DNA of 40,684 nt from an uncultured Lachnospiraceae bacterium. Lineage in GTDB: Bacteria > Bacillota > Clostridia > Lachnospirales > Lachnospiraceae. Under the pieces are notes generated by a model. It was not told the DNA's origin. It did not search any database and saw only the letters and a program-made list of their open reading frames with translations. Within the stretch, counting starts at the first letter, position 1. Every line of letters starts with the position of its first letter. Where the stretch lies: the NCBI GenBank assembly GCA_947382415.1, contig CANCYO010000023.1:1-40684 (forward strand), in the 5' to 3' direction. Shown one piece after another: positions 1 to 8,114 of the stretch. The position numbers and the translations under genes were made by a program.

Positions 1-423
1 AGCAATTTGCTTGAGTTTCGAGGCGAGCCGGATGCCCCTTTAGACAATGAAAATGCTGCAATAAATGAGGTGTTTTCAAAAAGAGTATACGAATTGATAG
101 TAGAACAAGGTACAAATCAATACAGGGAATTGAGTGAAATTTTGCCGATAGACGAGTATACGCCGGATTATCGTAAAAAAAGACTGGAGTTTTATCGTTC
201 ATGTGATGAAAATCAAAAGGGTGTGTTAATGGAGATTATTAAATCAACAAGGATTGATACAATTGAAAGCTTATTTAGCATGTTAGATGGTACAGGTACT
301 GTGCAGGACAGACGTGATTTCGTAATCGATGTTAAAATTAATGGAATCAGCACAGACCAAGAACTTCTGGATGCTTTCCGTAAGGTTGTCAGAGAAAACG
401 GCGATGATTTAATTTATTATTAA
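1..423 (+). CDS. Partial hypothetical protein, probable RHS-linked immunity protein
   Basis: The frame is open from the first base, so the gene may begin outside the window; a TTG at position 7 is the first possible start seen. About 140 residues are visible. The protein is acidic and has no signal peptide or membrane segment. The C-terminal half has the pattern ESLFSMLDG, then DFVIDVKINGI, then a final helix, which resembles small immunity or SMI1-like proteins by shape only. No family was firmly recognised. Directly after its stop codon, and in the same frame, is a degenerate RHS core remnant (424-522). That is the usual surrounding of toxin/immunity cassettes inserted into RHS loci. The immunity role is inferred from this context. 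Confidence 0.5.
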   Translation, partial: SNLLEFRGEPDAPLDNENAAINEVFSKRVYELIVEQGTNQYRELSEILPIDEYTPDYRKKRLEFYRSCDENQKGVLMEIIKSTRIDTIESLFSMLDGTGTVQDRRDFVIDVKINGISTDQELLDAFRKVVRENGDDLIYY

Positions 424-522
424 AAAGGCCAATTACCTAATGTTTTCTACTGCCTGAATGCCTGGTACTACGAAGCGGAGATAAGGAGATTTATCAGAGC
501 AGATGTAAAGTTATACCCATAA
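424..522 (+). pseudogene. Degenerate RHS/YD-repeat core remnant
   Basis: Translation in the frame that follows the stop of the preceding gene gives 32 codons ending in TAA, with the segment FYCLNAWYYEAEIRRFIRAD. This matches the hallmark end of the RHS core, which usually reads like YYDPEIGRFISAD, with several positions decayed. There is no start codon or ribosome binding site of its own. It is best read as a displaced and decayed RHS core end left behind by toxin-tip exchange. Identification rests on this single motif. Confidence 0.55.
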
Positions 523-563
523 TAAAGTAAAAAGCAATAGCCGCAGACCGATCAAAAATAATA

Positions 564-615
564 CTCCCTCCCAGACGGCAGGCCTTCAAAATCTGCCTGT
601 CTGCCCGGAAGGGAG
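564..615 (-). terminator. Intrinsic terminator of the LRR surface-protein gene
   Basis: On the minus strand, arms CTCCCT...GGCAGAC...GGCAG pair with CTGCC...GTCTG...AGGGAG, followed by TATTATTTTT. It lies 40 nt past the stop codon of the large LRR gene. Confidence 0.75.
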
Positions 616-654
616 CTTATTAATCAGAACATATCTATTACCGGAACATGTCTA

Positions 655-3600
655 TTATTTATTAAATAACAGATTCTTCAGATTACCTGCAACATTCCAA
701 ATATAGGAATCCAGCGTCTTGCCTTTTAATACCATGGCCTTGATATTCACTGCCTGGTTTTTGCTTCCCACTGCGGCACCCTTTGCGGAAGAAATTCCTT
801 TTCCGCGGATGACTACCGTGGCCTTGCCTTTGGCTCTGGCGTTGGTCCAGGTAACATCATACAGGCTCGGATCAACCACTGTGTCCTTTAGGGTCACTTT
901 CACATACACTGCGTTGGGATCCGCCGGAGCGTTATTCGCCTCAGGGTTATTTCCCGCGGGGGTATAGAAAGTTTTACCGTTGTACTCCAATGTCTTGAGC
1001 TGTGCGCCTGCCTTGTTAAAGAAGGTTACCTTCGCTTTGGAGAGATCGATGGCTTCGCCTGCTTTTCTCACATAGTATTCGCCAGCGATAACCGCTCCCT
1101 CGGCCGGACCGTAGCTGCCGGTCTCCTTCATGGTTATTGTCACTTTGACTTTGGCATAGGTATCTCCGTCCGCTATGGTAATCTTAACCTTGTTGTCGGA
1201 AACATATTTCGTATCGTCTCCTGCCTGAGATTCCGTCGCCCAGGCGTAAGCTACCGTGTAATTGGAGGCTTTGATGGTGACTCCGTCAACAGTCACGATG
1301 GGCGTTGACTTGTATGCTTGGTTCGCTTTCTTGTAAACCTTGTCCGGAACCGTGACAACCGTGTTGGCGGAAGACAGCTTCGCAGTTACAACCTTGAAGG
1401 TCTTCGATATCGCACTGCTGCCCTTATAGTTTCCGAGGAAGGTGATCTTGAATCCCGCATCCTTTGTTCCGCTTACTTTTTTGTTGTTGCTGTAAGTAAC
1501 CTTGTAATCCACACCCTGTGTCAGTATCTTATCGTCCGCATTCGTATCAGTGGCACCAAGATATCTGACTACAAGATTGTCAACTGTTGCTCCATCTGCT
1601 TTGTATTCATAAGCTTTGTTCTCATCAAAAGTAACTGAGAATTTACTGCTGTCGGTAACCTTTAACGGAGCAATCTTGAAGGTCTTGTTTACGCTTCCCG
1701 TATATTCTCCCATACCTGTCACTGTGAATTTCACAGTACCTGCATTGGAAAGGCTGGAGGTACATACGACGGTAAAATCAGTTCCTTCTTTCAACAGTTT
1801 GGTCTTGTCCTTTGAATCCGTCACCGTAATGGCACCCGCTCCATTGTCTGCACTCTTAATCAGGGTACTGAAATCCAAAGCCTGGCCATCGTATACAGGT
1901 TTGAAGTTTTTGTCTACCGTCACTGCAAGCTTTTTGGCTGCGCTCTTTTCGATGACCGTCACTTTAATCTCAAAACTGCTTCCCTCATAGCTTCCGATAC
2001 CCTTTACTGTCAGAGTATTGGGAGCTCCTGCAGCCGTGGCCGCTGCATATTTGCCGTTCACAAGTCCTGTTCCCTCAAGCTTGTAATCTTTAGTGGTGAG
2101 TTTCTTAGTACCGTTCATAATGATGGGAGCTACTTTTGTATTTACGGTCACTGTCATCTCTGTGGGATGCTCTGTATCCTCATTGATGTCGGCATTTATG
2201 ATGGTAAAGTTGATCACGTTTGAAGTTCCCGAGAAATTGCCTTTGCCCTTCACAGTCAGAGCCGCCGTACTGCCCACTTTGGTATTGTTCTTGTAGCCCA
2301 GTGTGTAGTCTTTACCCGGGATCAGGAGCGTTTGATCATTATAGACTTCAACAGCAGGCTTGATGGCCATTCCGGTGTATTTGTAGCGGGGCGTGGAATC
2401 AACCATATCATAGTAGTCCATAAAACGGACATATACTCCGGTTCTCCTGATCAATTGAGCTATGGGAACATTGACGGTAATAAATATCGTATTTCCGTTT
2501 ATGGTCAGTTTGATCTTCAGCTTCAGACTGCCGGGCGCGTCTTCCGTCGCATCTTCTTTTACAAATTCCTCTATGCCATCCACCGTAGCCTTATCCCCGA
2601 ACGCTTCCTTCAATGCGGCAAGGATATCCTCCGGTGTTGTTTCATTGGTAATCGTGAGATCCTTTAAGGCATCCTCTACGGTCTTCTGTGCCTCCTGCGC
2701 ATCCTTGTCAGGATCGCTTGCCTCGCCGGGCTTCGCAATGGTTATCCGAACTTCTGCATTCGCCGATTGTCCTGCATCTTCCTTGCTTGTAACCGGTATG
2801 GTTATTTTGATGCTTCCTTCGCTGTCTGCTGTCGCGGGCTCTATTTTGATGTCCACATCGCCAATCCCAATTTCGGTATCGCTGACTCCTGCGTCCTCCA
2901 AAGCTTTGGCAATAACATTCGGAAGGAGCGCTGTAATCTGCGCTGCGACTTCCTCAGCATTTTCATTTGTTACCTTTGTTTCTCCCAGAGCAGTTTCTAC
3001 TGCCTTCTTGACAGCGTCCTCCACTGCCGCTTTGACTGCTGCAACCTTGTCGGCAGGCGTACCCGGCAGCTTATTGATACTCTTATTGACCGGTACGCTG
3101 ACAGATTCCGTTCCGCTGGCAATCTTAATATTTGCGCTGATACTTCCCGCGGCGTCTGCAGTCGCATTCGTCCTGACAAAATCTTCTACAGTAACAGTTA
3201 TATCGCCGTCTGTTCCGGCTTTTTTCAGCGCTTCTTTAACGGCTGCCGCAAGGCTCTCCGCTGTGGTGGAGTTGGACACTGTGATGTCCGCCAGCGCAGC
3301 TTCCACTGCTTTCTTCGCCGCATCCACCTTATCCTTGTCGGTGGGTGTATCCGGTGCGCTGCTTTCCTCAATATAATCTGCCCACTCTGTCCATGCGGCT
3401 TTATAGGCATCTACGGTTCCTGCCGGAACCTTGATGCCCTGTTTACCTTCCGTCACAAATTTACAGTCTTCAAAATGAGCAGTTTTTCCACTCTCAAACG
3501 CTGTCAGTGTCGGCGGTGTGCTTCCCTGCATTGTCACACTCTCCAGACTTTCGCACTTTCTAAATGCATTAGGCCCTATGCTTGTCACCCCAGACGGGAT

Positions 3601-6600
3601 CGTAATGCTTGTCAGGCTGCTGCAGGTGCTAAAAACTCCGGTCTCTATAGCGGTCAAATCCGCCGGAAGTTTTATCCCTTTCAGGCTGCTGCATCGCAAG
3701 AACGCATACTCCCCTATGGCTGTAGCTGTGGACAGAATCGTAATATTTTCCAAACTGCTGCACTCACTAAACGCAGCATACTCCATCTTTTGCACACTTG
3801 CCGGAATTTTTACGCTGGTCAGGCTGTTGCAGCCAGAAAATGCAAATCTTCCTATACTTGTCAGACCCGCCGGGAGCTCAAGATCCGTCAGTTTACTGCA
3901 TTCATAAAACGCATAGTCTTTGATATCTGTCACACTGGACGGAATTGTGACGCTAATCAGATTGCTGCAAAACTCAAACGCCCTCTCAGCTATGACTGTC
4001 ACGCCGTCCTTAATCTCTACACTTATGACACTTTGTAGGGGGTTGCGTACTAGAGACCAGTCCTCCATTCCCGCATCCGAACTGATCGTCAGCTTGCCGT
4101 TACTGTCAAGCGTCCAATCTGTGCCGGAAGCAATGATTGTCACCTCTGACTCACTGCCGTCCGTAATATAATCCGCCCATTCTGTCCATACGGTTTTATA
4201 CGCATCTGCTGTTCCCCCAGGAACTTTGATCCCCTTGGTATTATCCGTCACAAATTTACATCCCCCAAAGTGACCAGTTGTTGATCCCGATACTATCAGC
4301 CCCGGCGGTGTGCTTCTCTGCAGGATCACGTTCTCCAGACTGCTGCAATTCAAAAATGCATTATACCCTATGGTTGTCACACCGGACGGAATCGTAATGC
4401 TTGTCAGGCTGCTACAGCCGCTGAAAAGTACGGCCTCTATAGTTGTCAGATTCGCCGGAAGCTCTATCTCTATCAGACTGCCACAGCCCATAAACGCACC
4501 TTCACCTATGGTTGTATCATTGGATGCAAACTTAATATTCTCCAAGCTTTCGCATAGGTTGAATGCAGCTCGCCCTATTCCTTGCACCTTTTCTGGAATT
4601 ACTATGTTTTCCAGACCGCTAAGACCAAAAGCATAATTTCCCAGTGTTGTCAGATTCGCCGGGAGCTCAATCTCTGTCAGTTTACTGCATTCATAGAACG
4701 CACGGTCTTGGATGTCTGTCACAGTGTTCGAGATCGTGATGCTTGTCAGATTGCTGCACTCAAAAAACGCACTTTCCTCGCTGCTACCTCCTTTTATGTA
4801 TGTCACACCATCCTGAATCTCTACACTTACGACTTGCTTAGACCTGTCATTTGTGCCCTTGGACAGAACCCAGTCTTCCATTCCCGCATCCGAAGTGATC
4901 GTCAGCTTGCCGTTACTGTCAAGTGTCCAATCTGTGCCGGAAGCAATGATTGTCACCTCTGGCTCACTGCCGTCCGTAATATAATCCACCCATTCTGTCC
5001 ATGCGGTTTTATACGCATCTGCTGTTCCCTCAGGAACTTTGATGCCCTTGGTATTATCCGTTACAAATTTACATCCCCCAAAGTGATTAGTTCTTGATCC
5101 CGATACTCTCAGCTCCGGCGGTGTGCTTCCCTGCAGGGTCACATTCTCCAGACTGCTGCAATCCAAAAATGCATAATTCCCTATGGCTGTCACACCGGAC
5201 GGAATCGTAATGCTTGTCAGGCTGCTACAGCCGTAGAAAAGTATGGCCTCTATAGTTGTCAGATTCGCCGGAAGCTCTATCCCTGTCAGACTGCCACAGT
5301 CCATAAACGCACCTTCACCTATGATTGTATCATTGGATGCAAACTTAATATTCTCCAAGCTGTTGCATAGGTTGAATGCACCGCGCCCTATCCCTTGCAC
5401 CTTTTCTGGAATTACTATGTTTTCCAGACCGCTAAGACAAAAAGCAAAATTTCCCATTGTTGTCAGATTCGCCGGGAGCTCAATCTCTGTCAGTTTACTG
5501 CATCCATAGAACGCACGGTCTTGGATGTCTGTCACAGTGTTCGAGATCGTGATGCTTGTCAGATTGCTGCACTCAAAAAACGCACTTTCCTCGCTGCTAC
5601 CTCCTTTTATGTATGTCACACCATCCTGAATCTCTACACTTACGACTTGCTTAGACCTGTCATTTGTGCCCTTGGACAGAACCCAGTCTTCCATTCCCGC
5701 ATCCGAAGTGATCGTCAGCTTTCCGTTACTGTCAAGCGTCCAGTCTGTGCCGGAAACTATATCTGAGGAACCGCTTTCCGCCTCAATATAGTCCGCCCAT
5801 GCTGTCCATGCAGCTTTATAGGCATCCGCTGATCCGGAAGGAACCTTTATGCCCTTTACATTATTTGTTACAAATCCGCAGTTCTGAAATATCTCGCTAT
5901 CACTCTCAATCGTGGGCGGAGTGGACGCTTCCATTGTTACGTCTGTCAGGCTACCGCAATCTTTAAACGCCCATTTATTTATACCTGTCACGCTGGACGG
6001 AATTGATACCTTTACCAACGATGTACAGCCCTGAGCCATACCCTGATCGATCGTTGTCACGCCGGAGGGTATTATTATCTCCCCTAAGCTTATGCAATTA
6101 CTAAATGCATACCTTCCTATTGCAATTGAAGCAGCGTCAGGCAACTTTATATTTGACAGATCAGAACAACCACTAAATGCACTGGCTTTTATTTCTGTCA
6201 CGTTGTCGGGAATGTCTACAGATTCCAAACCACAATTTGCAAACGAATTCGTTCCAATACTTGTTACACTGTTCGGAATTGTAATACTTTTCAAACTACC
6301 GCACTGATAAAATGCAAAATCTCCAATACTCTCTGTATTCGCACTTTCTGAGATTGTTACTGTTTCCAAACTACTGCACTGATAAAATGCGTAGCCCTCT
6401 ATCCTTCTCACATCGTCAGGGATTATGATACTTCTCAGACTGGCGCACTCGCGAAATGCGTCCCTGCCTATAATTTCCAAACCGGAAGGCAGCGTTACAG
6501 ACGTTACTGATGAATTGTAACCCCAAAATGCTTCGCTTATGTCTGTCACACCATCCAGAATTTCGGCGGTCACCACCTGTGAATTATACTGAGACTTACC

Positions 6601-6807
6601 CCCGTACTTCCAATCTGACATCCCCGCATTCGAGCTGATTGTCAGATGTCCGTCGGCATCGAGCACCCAGTCTGTGCCGGAAGCTATATCTGTTCCCTGC
6701 GCCAGTACAGTTATCGGGGCTGCACCCTGTAACAATTCTGCCGTCAGCAATACCGAGAGCAGCACTGCCATCATTCTCTGTAACAGTTTTCCTTTCTTTA
6801 ATTTCAT
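655..6807 (-). CDS. Giant secreted BspA-like leucine-rich-repeat surface protein
   Basis: A 2050-residue exported protein, probably a cell-surface adhesin or binding protein. It starts with a signal peptide (basic MKLKKGK, a hydrophobic stretch, likely cleavage after VLA near residue 36). Four large blocks follow, each opening with SGTDWxLDxxGxLTI and AGMxDW near residues 42, 350, 620 and 890. Each block holds BspA/LRR_5 repeats of the type LTSITIPSGVTSIGxxAF and closes with a GIKVPxGTADAYK segment. Residues about 1150-1450 carry three Ala/Glu-rich repeats with ITVSNxTT motifs. The rest is a string of Ig-like beta modules with YTG/VKGxGxYxG patterns. No LPXTG motif, SLH domain or choline-binding repeat is visible, so the anchoring is unknown. 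Blocks two and three are almost identical. A GGAGG site precedes the ATG. The ligand cannot be told from sequence. Confidence 0.9.
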   Translation of the reverse strand: MKLKKGKLLQRMMAVLLSVLLTAELLQGAAPITVLAQGTDIASGTDWVLDADGHLTISSNAGMSDWKYGGKSQYNSQVVTAEILDGVTDISEAFWGYNSSVTSVTLPSGLEIIGRDAFRECASLRSIIIPDDVRRIEGYAFYQCSSLETVTISESANTESIGDFAFYQCGSLKSITIPNSVTSIGTNSFANCGLESVDIPDNVTEIKASAFSGCSDLSNIKLPDAASIAIGRYAFSNCISLGEIIIPSGVTTIDQGMAQGCTSLVKVSIPSSVTGINKWAFKDCGSLTDVTMEASTPPTIESDSEIFQNCGFVTNNVKGIKVPSGSADAYKAAWTAWADYIEAESGSSDIVSGTDWTLDSNGKLTITSDAGMEDWVLSKGTNDRSKQVVSVEIQDGVTYIKGGSSEESAFFECSNLTSITISNTVTDIQDRAFYGCSKLTEIELPANLTTMGNFAFCLSGLENIVIPEKVQGIGRGAFNLCNSLENIKFASNDTIIGEGAFMDCGSLTGIELPANLTTIEAILFYGCSSLTSITIPSGVTAIGNYAFLDCSSLENVTLQGSTPPELRVSGSRTNHFGGCKFVTDNTKGIKVPEGTADAYKTAWTEWVDYITDGSEPEVTIIASGTDWTLDSNGKLTITSDAGMEDWVLSKGTNDRSKQVVSVEIQDGVTYIKGGSSEESAFFECSNLTSITISNTVTDIQDRAFYECSKLTEIELPANLTTLGNYAFGLSGLENIVIPEKVQGIGRAAFNLCESLENIKFASNDTTIGEGAFMGCGSLIEIELPANLTTIEAVLFSGCSSLTSITIPSGVTTIGYNAFLNCSSLENVILQRSTPPGLIVSGSTTGHFGGCKFVTDNTKGIKVPGGTADAYKTVWTEWADYITDGSESEVTIIASGTDWTLDSNGKLTISSDAGMEDWSLVRNPLQSVISVEIKDGVTVIAERAFEFCSNLISVTIPSSVTDIKDYAFYECSKLTDLELPAGLTSIGRFAFSGCNSLTSVKIPASVQKMEYAAFSECSSLENITILSTATAIGEYAFLRCSSLKGIKLPADLTAIETGVFSTCSSLTSITIPSGVTSIGPNAFRKCESLESVTMQGSTPPTLTAFESGKTAHFEDCKFVTEGKQGIKVPAGTVDAYKAAWTEWADYIEESSAPDTPTDKDKVDAAKKAVEAALADITVSNSTTAESLAAAVKEALKKAGTDGDITVTVEDFVRTNATADAAGSISANIKIASGTESVSVPVNKSINKLPGTPADKVAAVKAAVEDAVKKAVETALGETKVTNENAEEVAAQITALLPNVIAKALEDAGVSDTEIGIGDVDIKIEPATADSEGSIKITIPVTSKEDAGQSANAEVRITIAKPGEASDPDKDAQEAQKTVEDALKDLTITNETTPEDILAALKEAFGDKATVDGIEEFVKEDATEDAPGSLKLKIKLTINGNTIFITVNVPIAQLIRRTGVYVRFMDYYDMVDSTPRYKYTGMAIKPAVEVYNDQTLLIPGKDYTLGYKNNTKVGSTAALTVKGKGNFSGTSNVINFTIINADINEDTEHPTEMTVTVNTKVAPIIMNGTKKLTTKDYKLEGTGLVNGKYAAATAAGAPNTLTVKGIGSYEGSSFEIKVTVIEKSAAKKLAVTVDKNFKPVYDGQALDFSTLIKSADNGAGAITVTDSKDKTKLLKEGTDFTVVCTSSLSNAGTVKFTVTGMGEYTGSVNKTFKIAPLKVTDSSKFSVTFDENKAYEYKADGATVDNLVVRYLGATDTNADDKILTQGVDYKVTYSNNKKVSGTKDAGFKITFLGNYKGSSAISKTFKVVTAKLSSANTVVTVPDKVYKKANQAYKSTPIVTVDGVTIKASNYTVAYAWATESQAGDDTKYVSDNKVKITIADGDTYAKVKVTITMKETGSYGPAEGAVIAGEYYVRKAGEAIDLSKAKVTFFNKAGAQLKTLEYNGKTFYTPAGNNPEANNAPADPNAVYVKVTLKDTVVDPSLYDVTWTNARAKGKATVVIRGKGISSAKGAAVGSKNQAVNIKAMVLKGKTLDSYIWNVAGNLKNLLFNK

Positions 6808-6865
6808 AACAAATTACCTCCATTCTGCACCTTCTTCTGTGCCGGTCTTTTCTTATAATGCATTC

Positions 6866-6893
6866 ATTTTACCTGATTAAAAATTCATAACAA
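6866..6893 (-). promoter_or_regulatory. Promoter of the LRR surface-protein gene
   Basis: Minus-strand TTGTTA, 16-nt spacer, TAAAAT, about 60 nt before the start codon. It fits a sigma-A type promoter and is flanked upstream by the direct repeat pair at 6904-6933. Confidence 0.55.
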
Positions 6894-6903
6894 CCCTTCC
6901 GGA

Positions 6904-6933
6904 ACGGTTCGCACTTTTCAGGGTACGGTTTGC
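6904..6933. promoter_or_regulatory. Direct-repeat operator with LytTR spacing
   Basis: Two 9-bp direct repeats, ACGGTTCGC (6904-6912) and ACGGTTTGC (6925-6933), are separated by exactly 12 bp, so the repeat period is 21 bp. LytTR-family regulators such as AgrA bind 9-bp repeats with a 12-bp spacer placed just upstream of the -35 element. This pair sits 10 bp upstream of the -35 of the LRR gene, and a LytTR regulator is encoded 2.4 kb away. The match to the AgrA consensus is partial (the GTT core is present), and the orientation relative to the promoter was not proven. Confidence 0.5.
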
Positions 6934-6974
6934 AGATTTTTTTCTGTCCCAGGTCAGATCACAAAAAAGGCAAC

Positions 6975-7042
6975 AAAAAATACTCCCTTACAGGCAGACA
7001 GGTGAGATCATAAAACCTGTTACCCGTAAGAGAGTATTTTTT
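6975..7042 (-). terminator. Terminator of the TRSP/StiP operon, possibly bidirectional
   Basis: A long near-symmetric hairpin with outer arms AAAAATACTCCCTTAC and GTAAGAGAGTATTTTT and inner arms ACAGGT/ACCTGT. It has T-runs on both strands and overlaps the stop codon of the StiP-family gene. Confidence 0.75.
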
Positions 7043-8114
7043 ATATATCAGCAAGCTTTTTGATGATTCCGCAGCATTTATAATGCGTCAGCGGGTAATA
7101 TTCCACGGGGACATCTTTTTCCTCAGCCAGTCTGATTACATGGCTCAGTTCCGGATTGTCCCGATATCTCTCATCAATCAGAATCTTCCATGGAACGCGC
7201 CGGAGCAGAACCCTGGTGGTCTCTCCAATTCCCGGTTTCACATAATTGATGTCTTCTATCCCGAAGGCAGACGCGATCCTTCTGACCTCGTCAATGCCTT
7301 TTTCTTTTAGGATATCTTTGCCCTTCAGCCTCCGGCTTTCATCAAATCCCGCGTTTTCCGGAGCGAAGTGTTGCTCGATCGTCTCTATAAACTCATAGGA
7401 GAGATCGGAGGCCTTCAATTCTCCATAATATACGGCGCCGTGAAAATCCTTTTCTCCGATGATATCATCTCTCAGAAAAGTCCTGCTGACCAATCCGGAT
7501 ACCGTGCTGTTGAGACAGGAGCTGGGTATTAAGATATCCTCATGAGTTCCGCAGAGCTCAGTCACACCTGCGGGATCGGCCACAACGGCAATCTCGGGAC
7601 TCACATGGGAGTAAGCCTCCACAGCTTTTTCCAGCTCTTTCAGGATCGCGCCCTTTCCGATCCATCCGTCCACAAAAAGGAGCTGCCCCGGCAGATATCT
7701 GTCCAACAGATATCTCATGGCATTATCGTCGATTCCCCGCCCCCTTATAATAGAGATGGAGTAATGGGGTACTTCTGTTTTGTACTTGAACTTTATATAC
7801 CGTTTGATCAGGATGCCGATGGGCGTCCCGGCCCGGGCCAGAGACACCAATACCACATCCTTTCCCCGGGCCGTCATGATCCTGTCGGAAAGTACCCCTA
7901 TGGCGTCCGCCACCGGCTTTGCATACCGGTCCAGAGCCTCTCTGTATACCTCCATGTATTTCTGCGTGGGAACATACTCGATGGGAAGCATCTCACTGTA
8001 GTGCCTGCCTGACTGTATCAGCTTTTCCCTCTCCTGCGTGGGCTGGGGCTGAACCAGTCCCGTAATGTCTTTCAATAAAAATACCACGTCTTCTGTCAGA
8101 TAAGAGCTTCTCAT
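7041..8114 (-). CDS. StiP/PRTase_1 family protein with C-terminal PELOTA-type domain
   Basis: A 357-residue cytoplasmic protein recognised as the StiP family (older name PRTase_1), a phosphoribosyltransferase-like fold. The N-terminal two thirds contain VLVSLARAGTPIGIL (residues about 90-105), and LLFVDGWIGKGAIL takes the place of a PRPP loop. The last 80 residues (RVLLRRVPWKILID, then HYKCCGIIKKL) fit the PELOTA_1 domain, a putative RNA-binding module. Its start overlaps the end of the upstream TRSP gene by 4 nt (ATGA), so the two are translationally coupled. Comparative genomics (Anantharaman, Iyer and Aravind) places such pairs in tellurite-resistance (Ter) stress loci and predicts that they make a nucleoside-like metabolite. 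No TerD, TerC, ATP-grasp or HAD gene is next to it here. Some databases label the family a cysteine protease; catalysis cannot be decided from sequence alone. Confidence 0.75.
   Translation of the reverse strand: MRSSYLTEDVVFLLKDITGLVQPQPTQEREKLIQSGRHYSEMLPIEYVPTQKYMEVYREALDRYAKPVADAIGVLSDRIMTARGKDVVLVSLARAGTPIGILIKRYIKFKYKTEVPHYSISIIRGRGIDDNAMRYLLDRYLPGQLLFVDGWIGKGAILKELEKAVEAYSHVSPEIAVVADPAGVTELCGTHEDILIPSSCLNSTVSGLVSRTFLRDDIIGEKDFHGAVYYGELKASDLSYEFIETIEQHFAPENAGFDESRRLKGKDILKEKGIDEVRRIASAFGIEDINYVKPGIGETTRVLLRRVPWKILIDERYRDNPELSHVIRLAEEKDVPVEYYPLTHYKCCGIIKKLADI

Noticed and set aside
2767..4038. A 423-codon open frame on the plus strand opposite the LRR gene
   Set aside because: It is the complement of a long repetitive low-stop gene, is rich in Cys, Arg and His without any motif, and has no ribosome binding site.
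3400..6500. Short regularly spaced repeats resembling a CRISPR array
   Set aside because: The repeats are degenerate, in frame, and translate to leucine-rich repeats; there are no unique spacers and no cas genes.
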